DNA of 28,372 bases, from positions 1-28,372 of the forward strand of contig CAJXII010000004.1 of the NCBI GenBank assembly GCA_913054415.1, read 5' to 3'. This stretch comes from an uncultured Arcobacter sp. Lineage in GTDB: Bacteria > Campylobacterota > Campylobacteria > Campylobacterales > Arcobacteraceae. This document shows positions 22,487 through 28,372 of the stretch, in pieces. The stretch's first letter is position 1, and the number at the start of each line of letters is the position of its first letter. Under the pieces are notes generated by a model. The model was not told the DNA's origin. It saw nothing but the letters and a program-made list of their open reading frames with translations, and did not search any database. The translations under genes were made by a program, and so were the position numbers.

Positions 22487-25400
22487 TTATTCAACCTTAC
22501 CAACCTCATAAAATTTTCTAAGCCATCTATCAATAGGAACTATAAGTTTATAAATAGCAGGAACTATAAAAAGTGTCAAAATTGTAGAACTTATCAATCC
22601 ACCTATAATAGCTATAGACATAGGTGCTTTTGTTTCACATCCTAAACCAGTTCCCAAAGCAAGTGGTAGCATAGCAAATATCATAGCAAAAGTTGTCATT
22701 AAAATTGGTCTTAATCTTTTTTCACCAGCTTCTATTAACGCATCAGTGCTATTTTTACCATTTTGCATAACTATATTTGCAAAATCTACTAATAAAACTG
22801 CATTTTTTCCAACCATACCCATAAGTAACATAAATCCAATCATCACAAATAAACTAAAATGTAAGCCACTAAGATATAAAGCTACTAAAACACCTATGAT
22901 ACTTAGTGGAAGTGCTACCATAATGATAATAGGTTGGATTAAAGATTCATATAAAACAGCAAGAATAATAAACATCAAAATCATAGATAACCCAATAGCA
23001 GTAGCAAAGGCTTTATTTGTTTTTACCATCTCTTCTGCAAATCCTGTAAATTTGTATGTCACATCTTTTGGTAGTAGTTGATCTAGTTTTGCTTTGGTAT
23101 AATTTACAGCAGAACCCAAATCTAAACCAAATAGATCGCTATAAATTGTAACTTGTCTTTGTCTATCGTAGTGATTGATTGTAGCTTGAGCATAACTTTT
23201 TGATATAGTTATTAGCCCACTTAGATATATTAATTTACCCTTATTTGTTCGTAGTTGTATCTTATTTAAAATATCTAAATTTTCTCTTTGTTTATCATCT
23301 ATTCGCAATGTAATATCATATTGTTGTCCATTTTGTTCAAAATAACTTATCTCAATATCACTTGAAAAAGCAGTATTTATAGCACTTGCAATCTGTAATG
23401 CACTAATACCATATTTTGAGGCATTGAGTCTATTGATAGTGATATCATATTGAGGTTTGGGATCATCAAGATTTGTATCTATATCAACAAAACCCTTTTT
23501 TGCTTTTAGATAATTTACTAGCTTTGTTTTAGCTATTTGTAGATGTTTAAAATTATCAGATTTTAAAACTACCTGATATGGCACAGTTGCACCTGCTCCT
23601 TTTATATTTGGAATAGCAGCCACAGTTATAAAAAAATCTTTTTTAAATGGCAATAGTTTTTTTCTAAATTTTTGTATCTCTTGTTCTTGATTTAAAACTC
23701 TTTTATCTTTTGGTATTAGTTTGACATAGATTAGAGCTTTGTTTTTCTCTTGAGTTGATGTATATCCAATGTTTAGTGTTGTAAAAACTACATCTTTATC
23801 ATTTTTTAGAACTTGTTGTATTTTTTTAGTTTGCAATATCATATTTTCTAAACTAATACCAGCTTGTGCTTTAATCTTTACTTCAAATTCACTTTTATCC
23901 TCTTTTGGTAAAAAATCTACTCCAATCTTTGGAAATAGTGATAAACTACCTATAAAAACTGCTATGATTGATATGATAGTAAGAAACTTGAATTTTAATA
24001 TTTTAGATAATATCTTAGCATATACTTTATCTAATAATACAAAAAAATTCTCTGTTATATCATAAAACCAGCTTTGTTTTTTCTCTATAACTCTTGCACT
24101 AAAACTAGGGATCAAACTCATAGCAATAGTATATGATATAATAATAGCAAATACAACTGTCATAGCAAAACTTTCAAAAAACTTACCAACTATACCGCTC
24201 ATATTTGCTACAGGCACAAATACAGCCAAAAGCATAGCAGATATAGCAAATATAGCAAATGCCATCTCTTGGACACCATAAAGAGCTGCTTGAAATTTAC
24301 TCATATTAGATTCTAGTTTTTTATAGATATTTTCAACCACTACAATAGCATCATCTATAATAATCCCAATAGATAGTGTAAGTCCTATAAGTGTTAGTTT
24401 ATTTAAGTCATAACCTATTGATGCCATAAGTGCAAATGTTCCTAAAATAGATGTCGGAATAGCTAAAGCAGATACAAAAGTAATAGTAAAATTTCTTAAA
24501 AAAACAAATATTATTATAATAGCTAAAATAGCTCCATAGATAAGATCAAATTTAACATCATCAAGTGAATTTATAATAAAAGTAGTAGTATCTTGTAGAG
24601 TTTGAATATGAAATCTATTGTCTGCTAAACTTTGTAGATAAGGGATAGTTTTTTTAACTTGTTTAACTATTTGTATAGTATTTGTTCCTGATATTTTTTG
24701 TATCTGTAACATCACCCCTTGTGTTTGATTAAGTGCAGAATAACTTTTTGGATCACTTAAACTATCTTTTATAGTTGCTACATCTTTTAGTTTGATATTG
24801 TTATTGATCTTGATATTTGCTAGTTGTTGTAGTGTTAGTGAATCTGCTTTTATTTTAAGTATATATTCATTTTTATTGTTTATGATTTTCCCACCATTTA
24901 ATTTAATATTTTGTGTTTGTATAATTTTATTTAGTTCATTGATAGTTATATTATATTTGTTGAGTTTATCTATATCTGGGAAGATTTTTATTTGTCTATC
25001 TTTATATCCTATAATATTGATAGCACCAACTCCATTGATTTTTTGTAAAGTTGGTTTTGCTTTTTTATCTACGAACTCCATTAGATGTGCAATAGTATCA
25101 TTTTTTGCAGTTATAAATATATTAATCACAGGTGCTGCACCAATATCAAGTTTACTTACAAGTGGTGTTCTAGCATCTTTTGGTAAAATCACAGCAGATA
25201 CCTTATCACGGACATCATTTGTAGCTTCAGATATATCTCTTGATAGAAAAAATTTAGCGATCACTACACTTATACCATTTGCACTTGTAGATCTAATACT
25301 ATCTATACCACCTATTTGAGATATAGCTTCCTCTATTTTATTTGTAACCTGAGTTTCAATAGTATCACTTTGTGCTCCTGGATATATTGTTTTAATAGTT

Positions 25401-25528
25401 ACGATTGGAAAATCTACATTTGGATACAACGATACAGACATTTTTTGAAAACTCATAAGTCCAAATATGATAAGTGTCATAGCATACATTAAAGTTGCTA
25501 TTGGTCTATTTATTGCTAGTTTATACAT
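22487..25528 (-). CDS. RND efflux pump inner-membrane transporter (AcrB/MMPL-type HAE family)
   Basis: This is a proton-driven resistance-nodulation-division exporter that would trimerise in the inner membrane and hand substrates to the adaptor and TolC protein. Twelve membrane segments are recognisable: one at about 10-28, a group at about 330-490, one after a periplasmic loop at about 515, and a final group from about 830. The proton-relay pair Asp392-Asp393 in IGIIIDDAIVVVENIYK (TM4) is intact. At 1013 aa it is full length. The ATG follows the hlyD stop with no gap (TAGATG) and only a weak ribosome site, so translation is coupled. The substrate cannot be told from sequence; the HAE1-like organisation suggests organic compounds rather than metals. 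Confidence 0.93.
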   Translation of the reverse strand: MYKLAINRPIATLMYAMTLIIFGLMSFQKMSVSLYPNVDFPIVTIKTIYPGAQSDTIETQVTNKIEEAISQIGGIDSIRSTSANGISVVIAKFFLSRDISEATNDVRDKVSAVILPKDARTPLVSKLDIGAAPVINIFITAKNDTIAHLMEFVDKKAKPTLQKINGVGAINIIGYKDRQIKIFPDIDKLNKYNITINELNKIIQTQNIKLNGGKIINNKNEYILKIKADSLTLQQLANIKINNNIKLKDVATIKDSLSDPKSYSALNQTQGVMLQIQKISGTNTIQIVKQVKKTIPYLQSLADNRFHIQTLQDTTTFIINSLDDVKFDLIYGAILAIIIIFVFLRNFTITFVSALAIPTSILGTFALMASIGYDLNKLTLIGLTLSIGIIIDDAIVVVENIYKKLESNMSKFQAALYGVQEMAFAIFAISAMLLAVFVPVANMSGIVGKFFESFAMTVVFAIIISYTIAMSLIPSFSARVIEKKQSWFYDITENFFVLLDKVYAKILSKILKFKFLTIISIIAVFIGSLSLFPKIGVDFLPKEDKSEFEVKIKAQAGISLENMILQTKKIQQVLKNDKDVVFTTLNIGYTSTQEKNKALIYVKLIPKDKRVLNQEQEIQKFRKKLLPFKKDFFITVAAIPNIKGAGATVPYQVVLKSDNFKHLQIAKTKLVNYLKAKKGFVDIDTNLDDPKPQYDITINRLNASKYGISALQIASAINTAFSSDIEISYFEQNGQQYDITLRIDDKQRENLDILNKIQLRTNKGKLIYLSGLITISKSYAQATINHYDRQRQVTIYSDLFGLDLGSAVNYTKAKLDQLLPKDVTYKFTGFAEEMVKTNKAFATAIGLSMILMFIILAVLYESLIQPIIIMVALPLSIIGVLVALYLSGLHFSLFVMIGFMLLMGMVGKNAVLLVDFANIVMQNGKNSTDALIEAGEKRLRPILMTTFAMIFAMLPLALGTGLGCETKAPMSIAIIGGLISSTILTLFIVPAIYKLIVPIDRWLRKFYEVGKVE

Positions 25529-26233
25529 CTATTTATCTTCTTGAATATATCCATCACCAAAAAGTCCAACAATAAAATCATCAACTTCAACTTCAGCTTT
25601 TATTTTTCTAGTATTTATATTAGCAGTAGGATATATTTTAGATATATGACCTTGATAAAGTTTATTACTTCCATCAATTTTATATTTAAAAATATCTCCT
25701 ACTTTGACTTTTTGCCAATATTTTTGATCAAATTCTAAAATAAGCTTTCGTTTATGTTTGCTTTGTATTTGAAAAATTGTTCTAGGATTCATACCAGTTA
25801 CTACATCACCTACTTCTATATTTTTATCAAATATTATCCCATCAAATAGAGCTTTTAGGATAGTCTTATCAAGTAATGCTTGTTGGTATTTTAGTTTGGC
25901 AACTGCATTTTCATATTTAAAAGCATATTGATCAAATTTAGATTTGTCTATTATATTTTTTACTTTTAGTTGTCTATCATAATCTTTTTTTGCATATTTT
26001 ACCGCTGTTTTTGACACTTCTAACATAGCTTTTAAGTCATCATTATTTAGCACGGCTATTATATCGCCTTTTTTTACTTCATCTGTAATATCAACTAAAA
26101 CTTTTTTAACTATTCCACTGCTACTAAAGGCTAAATTTGCACTTTTATATGCCTTGACACTAAAAGTTGCATAAATATCATTTGCATTTAAACTTGCAAC
26201 TATCAACCATAAACTTAAAATTAATCTTCTCAT
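25529..26233 (-). CDS. RND efflux periplasmic adaptor (HlyD/MFP family), short form
   Basis: This membrane-fusion protein bridges the RND pump and the TolC channel. A signal peptide (MRRLILSLWLIVASLNA) is followed by the first lipoyl half (about 30-65; SGIVKKVLVDITDEVKKGDIIAVL), an alpha-hairpin (about 70-120), the second lipoyl half (DGIIFDKNIEVGDVV) and a beta-barrel domain (about 160-232). At 234 aa it is much shorter than AcrA (about 380) and lacks the membrane-proximal domain, and the hairpin is short. Similar short adaptors occur in Campylobacterota RND operons, so I read this as a real variant rather than a truncation. No lipobox Cys is present. The start overlaps the tolC stop (ATGA). 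Confidence 0.88.
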   Translation of the reverse strand: MRRLILSLWLIVASLNANDIYATFSVKAYKSANLAFSSSGIVKKVLVDITDEVKKGDIIAVLNNDDLKAMLEVSKTAVKYAKKDYDRQLKVKNIIDKSKFDQYAFKYENAVAKLKYQQALLDKTILKALFDGIIFDKNIEVGDVVTGMNPRTIFQIQSKHKRKLILEFDQKYWQKVKVGDIFKYKIDGSNKLYQGHISKIYPTANINTRKIKAEVEVDDFIVGLFGDGYIQEDK

Positions 26234-27462
26234 TGTATAAACTCCTCTATATTTTTCCCTGTATAGTAGTAATAAATCGCATAAGCAATTTCTAAATCAT
26301 TTAAACTTTTTTCATATAAGCTCAAAGATGCTGTTTGGACACTTAGAGCATCAAGATATGCTACATTATCAACTATACCTGCTTTGTATTTTTCTTCAAT
26401 TGTCTTATATGCACTTTTTGCTGATTTTAAAGCACTAGAAGCACTTTTTATTTTTAACTTAGCTGTTTTTATCCTTGAAATTGATAACTCATATAACATC
26501 TTTTGTTCTTGTGTGTAGTATTGGATTTGAGTATTTATAGCTTTTGAATTTATTATAAGTGCTTGTTTGTTTTTTGATATTGCTCCACCATCAAATACTC
26601 TTAAATTGATATTTAACATAATTTTATTTTGATTATCTAAACCTTTAGGGTGTAAAGCATCATATCTTTTGTATCCATTTACATTGTAAGTATCAGATAT
26701 ATTTATTTGTGGCAAATAAGCACTACTAATACTATTTGCTAAGTTTTTTAATGAACTTTTTTTATGTTCAAGTGATTTTATAGTATCATTTATTTGCATA
26801 TCATCAAGCATATGTTTTTGAAATTTTGACTCATCTAAACTTGCAATATTTTTTCCAACTTTTAATTCTAACTGTTTAAATGCCATTGATTTTTGAAATT
26901 TTAATGACTCTATATTATAAGCATTTGTATCATAAGCAGATTGTAATTTATCTACATCATCTTTTGTAGATAAATTAGCTTTAAAAAACTTCTTAACTCT
27001 TTGAAGTTGAGCATTTAGTGCTGCTTGTTTCTCTTTAAGAGAGTTTAGTGTTGCTTCTATATTTTTAATAGCATAAAACTCTTGAACTATTTGAAGAACT
27101 AAACTTTTTTGAAAAGCTATTTTCTCAAATTGTGTAGATTTTAATTCATCTTCTTTTTGTTTAGTTATAGATGATTTTCGTCCACCATCATAAATATCAT
27201 AAGATATTTTTGCATATCCACTATAAATATCTCCAGCTACTGTAAGAGTTCGCTCATTTAAACTTTGATAAAAACCACCTATATCAATTGTAGGCATTGA
27301 ACTACTTTGAGTAGATTTTAACTCTTGTATTTTTGCTTTTGTTGAAAGTTTTTTTGAAAGCAATAGCTTGTTGTGATCATTTGTATAGTTAATCAACTCT
27401 TTTAAATTATCACCATAAGCAAAAATTGCTAATATCAAAAATAGTATAAACTTGTGAAACAT
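26230..27462 (-). CDS. TolC-family outer-membrane efflux channel
   Basis: This is the outer-membrane and periplasmic channel of the tripartite pump. A signal peptide (MFHKFILFLILAIFAYG) precedes two copies of the outer-membrane efflux repeat. Long Lys/Leu/Ser-rich helices alternate with short strands, for example MPTIDIGGFYQS and GYAKISYDIYDGG in the first half, and LPQINISDTYNVNG and LNINLRVFDGGAISK in the second. I choose the ATG at 27462 (410 aa) because GGAG lies 6 nt upstream; the ATG at 27474 would place four extra residues before the signal peptide and overlap that ribosome site. It is the first gene of tolC-hlyD-acrB. Expression is probably controlled through two palindromic sites around the promoter. 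Confidence 0.9.
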   Translation of the reverse strand: MFHKFILFLILAIFAYGDNLKELINYTNDHNKLLLSKKLSTKAKIQELKSTQSSSMPTIDIGGFYQSLNERTLTVAGDIYSGYAKISYDIYDGGRKSSITKQKEDELKSTQFEKIAFQKSLVLQIVQEFYAIKNIEATLNSLKEKQAALNAQLQRVKKFFKANLSTKDDVDKLQSAYDTNAYNIESLKFQKSMAFKQLELKVGKNIASLDESKFQKHMLDDMQINDTIKSLEHKKSSLKNLANSISSAYLPQINISDTYNVNGYKRYDALHPKGLDNQNKIMLNINLRVFDGGAISKNKQALIINSKAINTQIQYYTQEQKMLYELSISRIKTAKLKIKSASSALKSAKSAYKTIEEKYKAGIVDNVAYLDALSVQTASLSLYEKSLNDLEIAYAIYYYYTGKNIEEFIQ

Positions 27463-27478
27463 ATTCTTCTCCATAAAT

Positions 27479-27496
27479 TATCTTACTAGAAAGATA
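27479..27496. promoter_or_regulatory. Operator A of the efflux operon
   Basis: TATCTTACTAGAAAGATA is an 18-bp near-palindrome, with one symmetry-breaking pair (positions 7 and 12). It lies just downstream of the -10 box and 16 bp before the tolC ATG. Its sequence matches operator B in 15 of 18 positions. This arrangement is typical of a TetR- or MarR-type repressor; no such gene lies in the window. Confidence 0.6.
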
Positions 27497-27525
27497 ACAT
27501 TATTTTACTTATATCTATCTTACAA
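27497..27525 (-). promoter_or_regulatory. Promoter of tolC-hlyD-acrB
   Basis: On the minus strand, TTGTAA (27520-27525) and TAATGT (27497-27502) are separated by 17 bp. The -35 box lies inside operator B and the -10 box abuts operator A, so a bound repressor would cover both. Confidence 0.55.
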
Positions 27526-27540
27526 GAAAGAAACAATTTA
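27516..27540. repeat. 25-bp direct repeat, copy 1 (contains operator B)
   Basis: The repeat starts with TATCTTACAAGAAAGAAA and ends CAATTTA; an identical 25-bp copy is at 28348-28372. The first 18 bp are the half-symmetric operator B of the efflux operon. The two copies bracket the HigBA module at a distance of 832 bp. Confidence 0.9.
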
Positions 27541-27694
27541 AGTTGTAACTAACACTTAATCTAATATTTATGATAACGGCTGAGTTGAAAGACAAGGACA
27601 TATTAGCAAATAGAAATTTTATCTTTTATCCCACTAAATTTAGGATATAAAAACTCAAAATTCCAACTGCACCCTTATTTTTTCCTAAGATTTA

Positions 27695-27994
27695 CTATAC
27701 ACTTACTTGATTATTTACAAATTTAATATCTAAATGACACCCAACTGCATTTGCATATTTCTTAATGGTTGATAATGATGGAGAGTGATTACCCATACTT
27801 AAAGCTGATTCTAGTCGTGTTATTGCAGTTTGTTTAGTTCCCATAAGTTCCGCAACTTGTGATTGATTTAATCCTGCTTCTTTTCTTGCAGTTAGCATTT
27901 CATTTAAAAGCTGAAATTCTAAATCTAATTTATCATATTCTTCTTTAATATTTTTATTTTTTAAAGCTTTTTGTTTTAATTCTTCATGAGTCAT
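27695..27994 (-). CDS. higA: HigA-type antitoxin (XRE helix-turn-helix)
   Basis: This is the antitoxin of a type II toxin-antitoxin pair: it should bind and neutralise the upstream-encoded toxin and repress the operon. A Lys/Glu-rich helix (1-35) precedes an XRE helix-turn-helix at about 38-92, with GLNQSQVAELMGTKQTAITRLES and, following it, SPSLSTIKKYANAVGCHLDIKF. At 99 aa it is the normal size. The start overlaps the toxin gene by 11 bp, toxin first, the order typical of HigBA. The 155 bp between its stop and the efflux repeat hold no gene. Confidence 0.88.
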   Translation of the reverse strand: MTHEELKQKALKNKNIKEEYDKLDLEFQLLNEMLTARKEAGLNQSQVAELMGTKQTAITRLESALSMGNHSPSLSTIKKYANAVGCHLDIKFVNNQVSV

Positions 27995-28316
27995 TTTCTT
28001 TTACCTCTTTTAATCTTTGTAATGCTACATCCATTTCATTTTTAGGAATCTTTTGAGATTTCTTAATAAATGAATGAAGCATTATAATATTTTTACCAAC
28101 TTTGGTACAATAAAATACTCTTCCAATGCCTTCTTTACTTTTTAAACGAAGTTCAAAAAGTCCATTACTTAAAGATTTTGTATGTGGTAACCCTAAATTT
28201 GAGCCATGTATTAACATCATATCAGTTAGTCTTAAATATCTTGCTAATAATCCATCTGGCAAATCAAGTATTTGATTTTCAACATTTTCATTAAAATATA
28301 TTATATTCCAATTCAT
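27984..28316 (-). CDS. higB: HigB-type toxin (RelE superfamily, phage Gp49-like)
   Basis: This is probably a ribosome-dependent mRNA endonuclease that halts translation when the antitoxin is degraded. The 110-aa protein shows the Gp49-like (PF05973) pattern: GSNLGLPHTKSLSNGLFELRLKSKEGIGRVFYC (about 38-70), then IIMLHSFIKKSQKIPKNEMDVALQR (about 76-100), which includes the Lys-rich KKSQKIP motif. No Shine-Dalgarno sequence precedes the ATG. An inverted repeat and a TATAAT box lie just upstream, consistent with autoregulation. It lies within the segment flanked by the 25-bp direct repeats. Confidence 0.87.
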   Translation of the reverse strand: MNWNIIYFNENVENQILDLPDGLLARYLRLTDMMLIHGSNLGLPHTKSLSNGLFELRLKSKEGIGRVFYCTKVGKNIIMLHSFIKKSQKIPKNEMDVALQRLKEVKENDS

Positions 28317-28325
28317 GAAGTTATA

Positions 28326-28349
28326 ATAACATATTTGTTATAAATTATA
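28326..28349 (-). promoter_or_regulatory. higBA promoter with candidate HigA operator
   Basis: ATAACA-N4-TGTTAT (28326-28341) is a perfect inverted repeat about 10 bp upstream of the higB ATG. On the minus strand, TATAAT at 28344-28349 could be the -10 box, so the repeat would cover the transcription start. Part of the promoter overlaps the second 25-bp repeat. The -35 region is at the window edge and not convincing. Confidence 0.5.
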
Positions 28350-28372
28350 TCTTACAAGAAAGAAACAATTTA
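28348..28372. repeat. 25-bp direct repeat, copy 2 (window edge)
   Basis: This copy is identical to 27516-27540 and ends exactly at the last base of the window, so the match may continue further. It again carries the operator-like TATCTTACAAGAAAGAAA, perhaps belonging to a gene beyond the edge, such as a divergent regulator of the efflux operon. Confidence 0.88.

Noticed and set aside
24792..25319. Long plus-strand open frame opposite acrB (175 codons).
   Set aside because: It is the mirror of a hydrophobic membrane-protein gene, has no ribosome site, and its composition follows the acrB codon pattern.
27541..27694. Integron attC site downstream of higA, suggested by ATAACGGCTGAGTTG and the cassette-like position.
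   Set aside because: No paired RYYYAAC/GTTRRRY core sites or attC-like folding could be found, and there is no integrase.

Overview
The window is AT-rich chromosomal DNA from a member of the Campylobacterota (the former Epsilonproteobacteria). The pointers are the cbpA-hspR pair with a HAIR-type operator, a single XerH-type recombinase, a CiaB homologue directly behind murA, a SprA-related metalloprotease of the Campylobacter/Arcobacter kind, and MutS2. Protein style fits the Arcobacter/Sulfurimonas side of the phylum, but I cannot fix the genus. Coding density is high. There are no rRNA or tRNA genes, no IS element and no CRISPR array.

Layout. 1-262: non-coding leader with a 23-bp inverted repeat, then a consensus sigma70 promoter overlapped by an HspR (HAIR) operator. 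263-1585 (+): cbpA-type DnaJ and its repressor hspR. 1582-5517 (-): xerH with a dif-like inverted repeat just upstream, two unknown small genes (93 and 171 aa), and an M3 oligopeptidase. 5612-8763 (+): murA and ciaB, overlapping by ATGA. 8764-9294 (-): DedA-family membrane protein. 9350-9838 (+): SprA-related metalloprotease, probably on a leaderless mRNA, ending in a bidirectional terminator shared with acnB (9877-12447, -). 12583-18065 (-): a tight cluster, in transcription order mutS2, hemW, prmC, and a four-CBS/GGDEF gene. 18182-22402 (+): ABC-F ATPase (Uup-like), YqeY, a second GGDEF gene and a small outer-membrane barrel. 22487-27462 (-): tolC-hlyD-acrB tripartite RND efflux operon, 27463-27540 its operators and promoter, then a HigBA toxin-antitoxin pair to the end of the window.

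Most of the window is housekeeping: protein quality control (cbpA, hspR, M3 peptidase), peptidoglycan synthesis (murA), TCA cycle (acnB), release-factor methylation (prmC), haem handling (hemW), DNA maintenance (xerH, mutS2) and ribosome-associated ATPase (ABC-F). The accessory part is the right end: efflux pump plus toxin-antitoxin.

The most notable observations concern gene integrity. Both diguanylate cyclase genes are broken at the nucleotide level. The CBS-GGDEF gene has an in-frame TGA at codon 47, with CBS-domain sequence continuing in the same frame on both sides. The second GGDEF gene carries an exact 17-bp tandem duplication that throws it out of frame; removing one copy restores a complete 421-codon gene. 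hemW has no ATG, GTG or TTG from which its radical-SAM cysteines could be translated, so it must start at a non-standard codon or has lost its start. The HigBA module lies between two copies of a 25-bp direct repeat that contains the efflux-operon operator. No wholly new multi-gene defence or secretion system is apparent.
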